64,000 nucleotides of DNA from DSSM01 sp964484125 (lineage in GTDB: Bacteria; Bacteroidota; Ignavibacteria; Tepidaquicellales; Tepidaquicellaceae): positions 1 to 64,000 of the forward strand of contig CAZAEK010000001.1 of NCBI GenBank assembly GCA_964484125.1, given 5' to 3'. The notes beneath the pieces are model-generated. The model saw nothing but the letters and a program-made list of their open reading frames with translations, searched no databases and was not told the origin of the DNA. Each line of letters begins with the position of its first letter. Positions within the stretch are counted from its first letter, which is position 1. Shown here piece after piece: positions 8,811-17,183 of this stretch. Both the position numbers and the translations under genes were made by a program.

Positions 8811-9769
8811 TGCAGAAAAAAATTCTAATACTCAGATTATCAAGTTTTGGTGATATTATACTAACTTTTCCTTTACTAAATTTACTTATGGGAGAAGGAG
8901 ATTTTATAATTGATTATGCAGTAAAATCTGAGTATTCATCATTAGTTAAGTCACATCCCGCTGTTAAAAATATTCTCGAATACGATGGTGATAATCTGAA
9001 AATTTTAAAGAAAAAAATTAAATCTGAAAATTATGATTACATAATTGACCTTCACGATAACTTAAGGACAATTTATCTTAAATCATTCCAGAATTCAAAA
9101 GTTTTAACATTTAGAAAAGATTCTTTAAAAAAAATAATTCTTGTACTTTTTAAAATTAACCTGTTAAGAAATTCTCCGCCGGTTTATCTGAAGTATTTAA
9201 GAACAATAAAAAAAATTATTAAAAATTACACTGAAGATTTTTCTATATCAGACTTACATACTGAATCATATTTAAACATACAAAAACATTTTATTCTTCT
9301 TGCTCCTTCTTCCAAACATTTTACAAAAACATATCCTAAAGAAAAATATTTTCAATATATCAAATCCAATCCACAGAAATTTTTTATTCTTACAGGAAGT
9401 AATAATGCCACTGATATGAATATTTGTAGTTATCTCGGCGAATTACCAAATACATTTAATCTTGCAGGTAAAACAAATTTCGGAGAACTTATTTATCTTG
9501 TCAGAAAATCAGAGTTTGTAATATGTAACGATAGTGGAATTCTTCACCTTGCAGAATCACTTGGCAAAAAAGTATTTGTTACATTCGGTTCCACTGTAAA
9601 AGAATTTGGATTTTTTCCTCAATTAAAATCTACAAAAGTATTTGAAATTACTGACCTGAAATGCAGACCTTGTTCGCATATCGGGAGGGATAAATGTCCC
9701 AGGGAGCATTTTAAATGTATGAATGAAATTACATTAATTACTGATATTACTGATGAAAATATTTCTTAA
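8810..9769 (+). CDS. Glycosyltransferase family 9 (heptosyltransferase-like)
   Basis: A 319-residue cytosolic GT-B enzyme resembling ADP-heptose:LPS heptosyltransferases. It starts with a KILILRLSSFGDIILTFPLL nucleotide-sugar fold. It carries a C-terminal nucleotide-binding segment (CNDSGILHLAESLGKKVFV near residues 240-258) and a Cys-rich tail CRPCSHIG typical of family 9. The likely role is adding a sugar to the LPS core; the actual sugar cannot be told. It overlaps bshC by 1 base and the next methyltransferase gene by 17 bases, so the three genes form an operon. Confidence 0.85.
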   Translation: MQKKILILRLSSFGDIILTFPLLNLLMGEGDFIIDYAVKSEYSSLVKSHPAVKNILEYDGDNLKILKKKIKSENYDYIIDLHDNLRTIYLKSFQNSKVLTFRKDSLKKIILVLFKINLLRNSPPVYLKYLRTIKKIIKNYTEDFSISDLHTESYLNIQKHFILLAPSSKHFTKTYPKEKYFQYIKSNPQKFFILTGSNNATDMNICSYLGELPNTFNLAGKTNFGELIYLVRKSEFVICNDSGILHLAESLGKKVFVTFGSTVKEFGFFPQLKSTKVFEITDLKCRPCSHIGRDKCPREHFKCMNEITLITDITDENIS

Positions 9770-10919
9770 AAAAAATGAAGAGAAAAGAATACTCGCAGGA
9801 CACTTGTGGGTTTTCAGTAATGAAATAGCGAAAATAGAAAATTTTTCTGCAAACGGAACAATTTCTGATTTATATACGCACAACGGAAAATTTCTTGGTA
9901 AGGGTTTTTACAACAGAAATTCTTTAATTGCATACAGGCATCTCACAGGTTCGGATATTGAAATTAATAAAAAGTTTTTCTCTTCAAGAATCAGGGCATC
10001 TTTCGGAATCAGAGAAAAAATATTAAAGCACAATACTGCCTTCAGAGTAGTTAACGGTGAATCAGATTTTCTACCCGGATTGATTATTGATAAATTTTCA
10101 GATGCCTATTCAATTCAGATATTCTCACTCGGAATGCAAGGTTATATAGAAATCATAAAAGAGATCTTAGTTGATGAATATTCTGCTAAAATTGTAATAG
10201 AAAAAAATGATTTCGATTACAGAACTTTAGAAGGGCTTCCTGAACAAACAGGTATTTTGTACGGAAAGGAAGAAGATTCAATTGTGAGCATAAGTATTGA
10301 TGGTATTAAGTATATTGTAGATATCATTAAAGGTCAGAAAACAGGTTTCTATCTTGATCAGAATGAAAACAGGTTTAATTTACGTAAATTCGTTAAACCC
10401 GGTGATAAGGTTCTGGATTTATTCTGTAATGACGGCGGTTTCAGTCTGAATGCCGCAATTGCAGGCGCTAAGGAAATTACAGCAGTAGATTCGTCAGAGA
10501 CTGCAATAAACAACTTCAAAAGAAATTTCGCTCTGAATAATTTCAACAATTATTCTGTTTACAAGTCTGATGTATTTGACTATGTTAAATCTTCAGGAAA
10601 CAAAAAATTTGATATTGTTGTACTTGATCCGCCTTCTCTTACAAAATCAAGGAAGAATGTTTCTAACGCACTTCAGGGATATTTCGAATTAAATAAAAAT
10701 TCAATGGAATTAGTTGTTGACGGAGGATATCTTTTTACCTACAGTTGCTCACATCACATATCTGAGACAGACTTCATAGATGTTGTGAGAAAGGCAGCAA
10801 GAAAAGCCGCTAAAAATATCAGAATAACCGGCTTTTCAAATTGTTCAATTGACCACCCGCTTAATCCTTCAATGCCTGAGACAAAATACCTGAAGGGAAT
10901 AATAATCAGAATTAATTAA
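9753..10919 (+). CDS. RlmI-like 23S rRNA (cytosine-C5) methyltransferase
   Basis: A 388-residue SAM-dependent methyltransferase of the RlmI/RlmK family. An N-terminal PUA domain (about 1-75) is followed by a central beta-rich domain. The Rossmann methyltransferase domain has VLDLFCNDGGFSLNAA near 220 and the LDPPSLTKS motif near 290, followed by a catalytic-type Cys in FTYSCSHH near 330. In E. coli RlmI makes m5C1962 of 23S rRNA; the same role is inferred here. The ATG lies 17 bases inside the glycosyltransferase gene. Confidence 0.88.
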   Translation: MKIFLKKNEEKRILAGHLWVFSNEIAKIENFSANGTISDLYTHNGKFLGKGFYNRNSLIAYRHLTGSDIEINKKFFSSRIRASFGIREKILKHNTAFRVVNGESDFLPGLIIDKFSDAYSIQIFSLGMQGYIEIIKEILVDEYSAKIVIEKNDFDYRTLEGLPEQTGILYGKEEDSIVSISIDGIKYIVDIIKGQKTGFYLDQNENRFNLRKFVKPGDKVLDLFCNDGGFSLNAAIAGAKEITAVDSSETAINNFKRNFALNNFNNYSVYKSDVFDYVKSSGNKKFDIVVLDPPSLTKSRKNVSNALQGYFELNKNSMELVVDGGYLFTYSCSHHISETDFIDVVRKAARKAAKNIRITGFSNCSIDHPLNPSMPETKYLKGIIIRIN

Positions 10920-10973
10920 AAATATTTACAATTTCTTAACATCATTAAATTTTTAAATTTCTTAATTTTGTAA

Positions 10974-11942
10974 ATTAAAGTAATTCTCGCAGGTATCGAA
11001 ACAGAAAAATTAAATAACAAAATAAAAAGCAAGAAGAAATTCTCTGATTTTCTTTTTGAAAATACGACTTTATTTTTTGCATTATCGATTATATTCGTAG
11101 TGCTTCTGATAATTATTGAGATGTTTATTGACTCTGAACCTTCGAGAGAAAAATTCGGATTTGGATTTATTTTTAATTCTGAGTGGGAACCTGTTAAAGA
11201 AGAATTTGGCGCATTATCTTTTATATATGGTACTGTAGTTTCATCAATTATAGCACTTGTGTTAGCATTGCCTGTGAGTATAGGTGTTGCAGTATTTCTA
11301 TCTGAAATTGCAAAAAAAACAATCGGAACAACTATTGGATTCCTTATAGAAATTCTTGCCGCAATTCCGAGTATAATATATGGATTCTGGGGAATTTTCG
11401 TTCTTGCTCCATTTATGAGAGAATCATTTCAACCGCTTCTGCAGAAATATTTCGGATACATTCCTTTATTTCAGGGGACGCCTTTTGGTTTTGGTATGAT
11501 GACCGCTGGAATCATACTTGCTATAATGATAACTCCCATTATTTCTTCAATTACAAGGGATGTTTTAAAGGCAATCCCTATGTCACAAAGGGAAGCGGCT
11601 TATGCACTTGGAGCTACTAAATGGGAAGCAATCAGAATGGCTTTACTTAATGCTAAAAGCGGTATTCTCGGTGCAACAGTTCTTGGACTCGGAAGAGCAG
11701 TAGGGGAAACAATGGCAGTTACAATGGTCATCGGTAACAGGGCACAGATTAAAACATCACTTTTTGAACCCGGTTATTCAATGGCTTCAGTTATTGCAAA
11801 CGAATTTGCAGAAGCTTCAGGGCAAATGCATATTTCATCACTTATTGAAGTCGGATTAATTCTTTTCGGAGTTACTTTTACTATAAACTCACTCGCAAGA
11901 TTTTTAATTTTCAGTGTAACAAGAAAGGCGGATATGAAATAA
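10974..11942 (+). CDS. pstC: PstC, phosphate ABC transporter permease (start codon unresolved)
   Basis: Inner-membrane permease subunit of the high-affinity phosphate transporter. The BPD-type permease domain with the EAA loop (AAYALGATKWEAIRMALL) is clear, and the protein is about 300-320 residues if read from the upstream frame. The coordinates given are the full open frame, which begins after a stop at 10971-10973. The first ATG, GTG or TTG in frame is GTG at 11100, and starting there would cut the first membrane helix in half. The 42 codons upstream encode a Lys-rich N-terminus and the rest of that helix. A rare start (ATT at 10974 or 10983, ATC at 10995, ATA at 11022) or a sequence error must be assumed. 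pstA follows after 1 base. Confidence 0.88.
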   Translation: MKVILAGIETEKLNNKIKSKKKFSDFLFENTTLFFALSIIFVVLLIIIEMFIDSEPSREKFGFGFIFNSEWEPVKEEFGALSFIYGTVVSSIIALVLALPVSIGVAVFLSEIAKKTIGTTIGFLIEILAAIPSIIYGFWGIFVLAPFMRESFQPLLQKYFGYIPLFQGTPFGFGMMTAGIILAIMITPIISSITRDVLKAIPMSQREAAYALGATKWEAIRMALLNAKSGILGATVLGLGRAVGETMAVTMVIGNRAQIKTSLFEPGYSMASVIANEFAEASGQMHISSLIEVGLILFGVTFTINSLARFLIFSVTRKADMK

Positions 11943-11943
11943 T

Positions 11944-12816
11944 ATGAAGAAAGAAGATTTGTTATTTGATAAGAAAAATCTGAGGAAAAGAAAAATTATA
12001 AACACAGTAATGATTTCTTTATGTATAACTGCTGCAGTTATTGCCGTTATACCTTTGGTTTATATTTTCTTTTACACTGCAGGAGCAGGTCTTTCTTCTC
12101 TTAACCTTGATTTTTTTATCTCTTTACCCAAACCTTTCGGGGAAGAGGGAGGTGGTATGGTAAACGCTATTGTAGGAACTTTAATTCTAATTGGATTAGG
12201 CGGAGCTTTTGGAATTCCGATTGGTATTTTAGCAGGTATATATGTATCTGAATATTCCGGTTCTCTGATGTCTAATATTGTAAAATTCATAACAGATGTT
12301 CTTAGCGGTATTCCATCAATTGTTATTGGTATTTTTGCCTATGGTTTGATTGTATTACCTATGCAAAGGTTTTCTGCACTTGCAGGAGGATTTGCACTCG
12401 GAATACTGATGATTCCTACAGTTACAAGAATAACGGAAGAAATGCTTAAACTTGTTCCTCATACATTAAGAGAAGCATCTCTTGCTTTGGGAATAACAAG
12501 GTGGAAAACAACACTCTGGATTATTTTAAGAACAGCTTCTTCAGGAATTATAACCGGAATTTTGCTTGCAATAGCAAGGGCGGCTGGAGAAACTGCACCT
12601 TTGTTATTCACCTCATTTGGAAATAGTTTCTGGAGTACAAGTTTAGATCAGCCAATGGCTTCAATACCTGTTCAGATTTTTAACTATGCAATTTCACCAT
12701 ATGATGAGTGGCATAGAAAAGCATGGGCAGGGGCGTTTGTATTGATTACTTTAGTTTTCATTGTAAACCTTGTTGTCAGAATTGTAACAAGAAATAAATA
12801 TTCGGGAGGAGTATAG
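11944..12816 (+). CDS. pstA: PstA, phosphate ABC transporter permease
   Basis: Second membrane subunit of the phosphate transporter, 290 residues. It has about six membrane helices and the permease EAA loop (EASLALGITRWKTTLWIIL, near residues 178-196). The AGETAPLLFTSFGN segment near 219 is typical of PstA. It sits between pstC (1 base) and pstB (2 bases), so the three are clearly co-transcribed. The phosphate-binding PstS is not in this operon; a PstS-like lipoprotein lies about 3.3 kb downstream, beyond an L,D-transpeptidase gene and tonB. Confidence 0.95.
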   Translation: MKKEDLLFDKKNLRKRKIINTVMISLCITAAVIAVIPLVYIFFYTAGAGLSSLNLDFFISLPKPFGEEGGGMVNAIVGTLILIGLGGAFGIPIGILAGIYVSEYSGSLMSNIVKFITDVLSGIPSIVIGIFAYGLIVLPMQRFSALAGGFALGILMIPTVTRITEEMLKLVPHTLREASLALGITRWKTTLWIILRTASSGIITGILLAIARAAGETAPLLFTSFGNSFWSTSLDQPMASIPVQIFNYAISPYDEWHRKAWAGAFVLITLVFIVNLVVRIVTRNKYSGGV

Positions 12817-12818
12817 TA

Positions 12819-13637
12819 ATGCAGGAAACTTCTGTAAATACAGAAATAATAACTAATACAATTGATACTGATAAAAAAAAGAAGTCATCTGAAGCACTAA
12901 GTACTGAAAATCTTACTGTGAAATTTGACTCACGACCTGCTATTTCCGATGTTAATATTTCTTTTCCGAAACATAAAGTAACTTCGATTATCGGTCCATC
13001 AGGATGTGGGAAGTCAACATTGCTCAGAAGTTTCAATTACATGCACGACTTAACTCCAAAATCAGAGGTTACAGGGAAAATTACAGTTCTTGGGAAAAAT
13101 ATAAACGAATATGACAGTGTTGAATTAAGGAAAAAAGTAGGAATGGTTTTTCAGAAACCTAATCCATTTCCTACTCTTTCGGTTTTTGAAAATGTCGTTG
13201 CTGGGCTTAAATATTCAGGAAATCATAAAAGGTCTGAACTAGAGGATATCTGTGAAAATGTATTAAAACTTTCCGGTTTGTGGGAAGAAGTTAAAGACAG
13301 ATTGAAAGTTTCTGCACTCGAACTTTCCGGTGGGCAGCAACAAAGATTATGTATTGCAAGAACTCTTGCAGTTTCTCCTGATATTATATTAATGGATGAA
13401 CCCACAAGTGCATTAGATCCGATTTCAACATCAAAAATTGAAGAATCAGTTTTTGAATTAAAAAAGAATTATACACTGATAATTGTAACACATAATATGC
13501 AGCAGGCTGCAAGGGTAAGCGATTATACTGCATATATGTATCTTGGGAAATTAATAGAAGTAGCTTCTACACGAAAGATTTTTACTTCTCCTTCTGAAAA
13601 ACTTACCGAGGAATATATTACAGGAAAATTTGGCTGA
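12819..13637 (+). CDS. pstB: PstB, phosphate ABC transporter ATPase
   Basis: Cytosolic ATPase that drives phosphate import, 272 residues. Walker A GPSGCGKST is at about residues 66-74, followed by the Q-loop VFQKPNPFP, the signature LSGGQQQR and Walker B ILMDEPTSALDP. The VFQKPNPFP and STLLRSFNYMHDL segments are specific for PstB. The N-terminus carries about 30 extra polar residues compared with the minimal family. No phoU gene follows, although it often does; a non-homologous L,D-transpeptidase gene is next. Confidence 0.96.
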   Translation: MQETSVNTEIITNTIDTDKKKKSSEALSTENLTVKFDSRPAISDVNISFPKHKVTSIIGPSGCGKSTLLRSFNYMHDLTPKSEVTGKITVLGKNINEYDSVELRKKVGMVFQKPNPFPTLSVFENVVAGLKYSGNHKRSELEDICENVLKLSGLWEEVKDRLKVSALELSGGQQQRLCIARTLAVSPDIILMDEPTSALDPISTSKIEESVFELKKNYTLIIVTHNMQQAARVSDYTAYMYLGKLIEVASTRKIFTSPSEKLTEEYITGKFG

Positions 13638-13710
13638 TTTTTCGCACTTAAATTATGCGTTTAATGTTTTAGTTATAAACTTTATATTGCATATTATTAT
13701 TTTATAGTAT

Positions 13711-14823
13711 TTGGAGGAAATAAAAGAAATACATACTACTGAAGATAAAAAGCCAGTTGAAGATAATGGCAAAAGGAGGTCTTCTTCAATATTCGTAAAC
13801 TTGGTTCCGCTTTTGATTCTTGGATTACTTTTCAGCAGTTTTAAAGATAATTTAGAGAAAAGAGATTCAAATACAGTTACCACTTATTTTAAAGAGAAAC
13901 CATTTGGAATTAATAGTGAATTTCATACCTCCATGGCAAATATTCTTTCTGAGGAAGATCTTTCATCGAATATTAAAGACACTGTTTATACAGATAAAGA
14001 TTGCTGGCTCGAATTAAGGATAGATCAGCAAATGCTCTATCAGCATTGGAGAAGTGGTAAAGTTCAGAAATACCCGGTTTCAACCGGAAATAAATATCTT
14101 AGCAGAAGTATAGAATCCAGGCCAGGTTTATTCGCTATTTTTTATAAGAATGCTCATCACCAATCCACTCAATATAACGGAGCTGATATGTACCATTTTA
14201 TGCCATTTAATCAGGGAATAGGTTTTCATTCTCTGAATGGAACAGGGTATTATGGAAGTCTTGGAGTTGCACCATCTTCACACGGATGTATCAGAATGAG
14301 GCACGATGATGTAGCAAAACTTTTCAAAGAATGTGAGTTAGGCACTTTAGTTCTCGCACATTCAGGATATACTGCGAGAACAGTAGGATTTGCTCCGGAA
14401 GGATATAAAAATGAGGTTGAGTATTCTGCAGATGAAATGAAACAGTTGCTTGCCGAAAATCTTTACAATATTCTCGAAGGAAATTATTATATCACTTCGA
14501 GAAAGTTTTTTGTAATTAACCCCAAAATAATTCCTACATCAGGTATTTACATAAGCTATAACCAAAAGATTCCTTCAAAACAAAAATTTCCCAAAACAAC
14601 ATTCTACATTGACCTTGTATCAGATAATTTGAGAATAAATGATAAATTACCTGAATTATTGCCTGAAGAAAATCTTGTAAACAGTGATTTTTTCAGTGAA
14701 ATTGAAATAAGTGAAATAAAAACTGAAAATCAAAATAATGAAAAGCCCGATGCTAAGGAACTGGTTAATAAGTATTTTAGAAATCCAATCGGAATATTAC
14801 CTTACTTCGGACCAAATGACTGA
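13711..14823 (+). CDS. L,D-transpeptidase (YkuD-type), membrane-anchored
   Basis: A 370-residue protein with one N-terminal membrane helix (about 26-44) and a periplasmic YkuD domain. The catalytic motif is present: His173 in GIGFHS and SSHGCIRM at 189-196 with Cys193. Such enzymes make 3-3 cross-links in peptidoglycan or attach proteins to it. A C-terminal region of about 170 residues after the catalytic domain is of unknown role. The start codon is TTG, the only start that keeps the membrane helix. The gene lies 73 bases after pstB and could be co-transcribed with the phosphate genes. Confidence 0.85.
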   Translation: MEEIKEIHTTEDKKPVEDNGKRRSSSIFVNLVPLLILGLLFSSFKDNLEKRDSNTVTTYFKEKPFGINSEFHTSMANILSEEDLSSNIKDTVYTDKDCWLELRIDQQMLYQHWRSGKVQKYPVSTGNKYLSRSIESRPGLFAIFYKNAHHQSTQYNGADMYHFMPFNQGIGFHSLNGTGYYGSLGVAPSSHGCIRMRHDDVAKLFKECELGTLVLAHSGYTARTVGFAPEGYKNEVEYSADEMKQLLAENLYNILEGNYYITSRKFFVINPKIIPTSGIYISYNQKIPSKQKFPKTTFYIDLVSDNLRINDKLPELLPEENLVNSDFFSEIEISEIKTENQNNEKPDAKELVNKYFRNPIGILPYFGPND

Positions 14824-15012
14824 TAATCAATTAAAATTGAGAATATATACCAATAAATTAAGCTTTAAATTGTAATTAAGTGAGTATTTTCTAAAAATTA
14901 TTTTCCTTATATTTACACAATTTAATAACGGAACAAAAGATATTTTTAAAAAGTATATAAAGTAAGAAAACAATAATAAATTTAAAATTTCCATTAACTA
15001 CAGGAGGTTATT

Positions 15013-15927
15013 ATGGAAGAAATAAATAAAAAGGAACTTGATAATTATCAGGAACCAGTCTATCAGAAAATGAAATACGGAGCCCCAGAGCTTAAAAAAT
15101 TGTACAAGAAATTTGCTCTTGGAGGCTTGATTTTCGCAATTATTATTCACATATTTTTCATTGCATCTTATGCGTTCTCGGTATATATAGAGAATCTTAA
15201 GAAAGAAGAATCAAATCAGATCAAGAGAAATGTTGAGCTGAAAGATATTACTTCAACCAATGAAGAAGAGAAAGAAGACGAAAATACACCTCCGCCAGAG
15301 ATTGAGACCGTAGAACAAAAAGTTATTCAGGACTTAGCATCACTTAACCCTGAACCTGCGGCAAAAGAAAAAGCTGAAATCACAACTCTTAAAGCCGCAG
15401 AAGAACAGTTGAAACAGGATAATACTCTCAGAGGTAGGGAAGAAAAAGAAGGGTCAGATTTACCATCTGACAGACTCGATAAAGGCAAACTTCAGGAAGT
15501 AGAGAAGAAGATTGAAAAAGAAGAAAAGAAAGAAGTAAAAGACAAGGATAAAGTCTATAAACAATTTGAAGTTGATAAAGCTCCCGGAGCTGTAAACCTC
15601 GGTTCAGTTCAGGCATCAATGAGATATCCGGAAATTGCCAAATCAAACGGAATAGAAGGAAGAGTATCAGTTACTGTATTAGTTGGAACTGACGGTTCTG
15701 TTTTACAGGTTGGAAGTTTCAGCGGTCCAGACGTCTTCAGAGATGAAGTTACTTCAAAAGTTATGAACCTCAGGTTTACACCTGCTATTCAGCAAGGAAA
15801 TCCTGTAAAGTGCTGGGTAACTGTACCTTTCAGTTTCAAACTTAGCCAGACCGGCTTCAAGAAAGAAAAAGAAGAGAACAAGGAAGAAAAGAAAGAAGAG
15901 AAGAAAGAAGAAAAGAAAGAGGAATAA
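15013..15927 (+). CDS. TonB-family energy transducer with acidic/basic tail
   Basis: A 304-residue inner-membrane protein that passes proton-motive force to outer-membrane receptors. It has a cytosolic N-terminus, a membrane helix at about 34-57, and a Glu/Lys/Pro-rich periplasmic linker. The TonB C-terminal domain lies at about 195-275 and includes RYPEIAKSNGIEGRV and LRFTPA. A run of Lys and Glu of about 26 residues follows the TonB domain, which is unusual because this domain normally ends the protein. A strong Shine-Dalgarno AGGAGGT (15002-15008) precedes the ATG. The gene heads a cluster with a small membrane protein, a PstS-like lipoprotein and a TPR protein; exbB and exbD are absent from the window. 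Confidence 0.9.
   Translation: MEEINKKELDNYQEPVYQKMKYGAPELKKLYKKFALGGLIFAIIIHIFFIASYAFSVYIENLKKEESNQIKRNVELKDITSTNEEEKEDENTPPPEIETVEQKVIQDLASLNPEPAAKEKAEITTLKAAEEQLKQDNTLRGREEKEGSDLPSDRLDKGKLQEVEKKIEKEEKKEVKDKDKVYKQFEVDKAPGAVNLGSVQASMRYPEIAKSNGIEGRVSVTVLVGTDGSVLQVGSFSGPDVFRDEVTSKVMNLRFTPAIQQGNPVKCWVTVPFSFKLSQTGFKKEKEENKEEKKEEKKEEKKEE
15880..15924 (+). repeat. 45-base purine-only tract encoding the TonB tail
   Basis: Forty-five bases in a row are A or G, made of imperfect AAGAAAGAAGAG-like units that encode the Glu/Lys tail. Such a tract can slip during replication and could change the tail length in whole codons. Confidence 0.7.
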
Positions 15928-15931
15928 TAAA

Positions 15932-16192
15932 TTGAAACTTGTATTAGTTATCAATGTATTAACCGCTTTCGTAGTTTTCATAACAGGAGTTTTATTTTTA
16001 GCCGGAGTATTACCAACTCCGGCTAATGATAATACAACGAGATATCTGTTTGGATTTATTCTAATGGGTTATGGCGTTTACAGGTATGTGAATTTTAATA
16101 CTAAGAGAAAAATACTGAAATTTGAGGAAAAGAGAGAAAAAATAAAAGAGGAACAGGAAAAGTTAATAAAAGGTGAAAATGAAAACTCTTAA
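15932..16192 (+). CDS. Small membrane protein with charged C-terminal helix
   Basis: I do not recognise this 86-residue protein. It has two hydrophobic helices (about 1-28 and 38-54) and a highly charged helix at the end (KFEEKREKIKEEQEKL), probably cytosolic. The start is TTG at 15932, preceded by AGAGG at 15918-15922. It lies between tonB (4 bases) and the PstS-like gene (overlapping), so it belongs to the tonB cluster. Small two-helix proteins in this position are seen in related clusters, but no function is known to me. Confidence 0.65.
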   Translation: MKLVLVINVLTAFVVFITGVLFLAGVLPTPANDNTTRYLFGFILMGYGVYRYVNFNTKRKILKFEEKREKIKEEQEKLIKGENENS

Positions 16193-17153
16193 TAAATATG
16201 TAATTAGTCTGCTAATAACTTTTTTTGCATTAATACTTTTTCAGGGGTGTGAATATGGAGAAATTAAGCAAAAGGCAGTTACAGGGGAAGCTACAGTTGT
16301 TACTGACGAGACACTCGCTCCATTAATGAAAGAGTTTGAATCTGAGTTCGAAAGACTAAATCCGGAAGCTAAGTTGAATTATACAATCCAGCCGGCTAAG
16401 GTTGCGATTACTGAGTTACTTAACAGAGACGTAAAATCAATTCTGATTGGCAGGGAATTAACAGAGGAAGAATTACAATTTGCCAAAAAAGTTAATCTTG
16501 AACTTACAAAATACGAAGTAGCTCTTGACGGAATTGGCTTCATAGTCAGTCCGGAAAGTCCTGTTGAACGCCTGACTTCTGAGGATCTTAAAAAAATATT
16601 TTCAGGTCAGGTTAATAAATGGTCACAAATTAAAGTTGAAGACGAAGAACAGAATCAAAATGTTTTAAAAAAATTAAAAGGTGCAAAAGACGATATAAAA
16701 CTCTTTATCCAAAGACCAAATTCTTCACTTTACGATTTAGTTAAAGACACGGCATTAAAAATAAATTCCTTTGCTGAGAGTTCTGTTATTTGCTCAACTT
16801 CAGTTCAGATTCTGGAATCAGTAAGAAAAAACATTAACGGAATTGGAATTATAAATCTTAGCTGGATTTCAAAAGGAAATCAGGATGAGCAGGATACTAC
16901 TATCAGACCTGTCAGAATTTCATTTATTACTCCAACTGGCACTCAAAGGGATTATGCGATGTTTCATCAGGGTACAGTAGCATATAGAAGTTATCCATAT
17001 ATAAGAAAAATTTATCTATATACTTCAGAAGTTGATATTAATGTTATAACTGGCTTTGTTACTTTTCTATTAAATAAAGATGGTCAGACCGTTGTACTGA
17101 AAAACGGATTAGTACCAGTAAATCAACCGCTTAGAATTATAAAATTAGATTAA
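16179..17153 (+). CDS. PstS-like substrate-binding lipoprotein
   Basis: A periplasmic-binding-protein-like lipoprotein of 324 residues when started at the ATG at 16179, which follows AAAGGTG. A GTG at 16173 is the alternative. The lipobox LFQGC gives a lipidated Cys at residue 24. The PBP-like fold of the phosphate-binding family is visible, with segments such as DGIGFIVSPESPV, SEDLKKIFSGQVNKWSQI and GIGIINLSWISKG. In Bacteroidota relatives this gene type sits with tonB/exbBD and TPR genes rather than with pstCAB, as here. It may bind phosphate or serve as a TonB-linked accessory protein. It overlaps the preceding small gene by 14 bases. Confidence 0.85.
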   Translation: MKTLNKYVISLLITFFALILFQGCEYGEIKQKAVTGEATVVTDETLAPLMKEFESEFERLNPEAKLNYTIQPAKVAITELLNRDVKSILIGRELTEEELQFAKKVNLELTKYEVALDGIGFIVSPESPVERLTSEDLKKIFSGQVNKWSQIKVEDEEQNQNVLKKLKGAKDDIKLFIQRPNSSLYDLVKDTALKINSFAESSVICSTSVQILESVRKNINGIGIINLSWISKGNQDEQDTTIRPVRISFITPTGTQRDYAMFHQGTVAYRSYPYIRKIYLYTSEVDINVITGFVTFLLNKDGQTVVLKNGLVPVNQPLRIIKLD

Positions 17154-17183
17154 AATTAATAAAATTAAAAATAATAAATTAAT

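Noticed and set aside
13638..13710. Small hairpin CGCA/TGCG after pstB as terminator
   Set aside because: Only four paired bases and no strong T-run; not enough to call.
15754..15981. Minus-strand frame with long Leu/Phe run opposite the TonB tail
   Set aside because: The run is the reverse reading of the purine tract coding for Lys/Glu; no gene is supported.
16179..17153. Treating the PstS-like gene as part of the pstCAB operon
   Set aside because: It is separated by the L,D-transpeptidase, tonB and a small gene, and overlaps the tonB cluster. It is more likely a TonB-cluster member.
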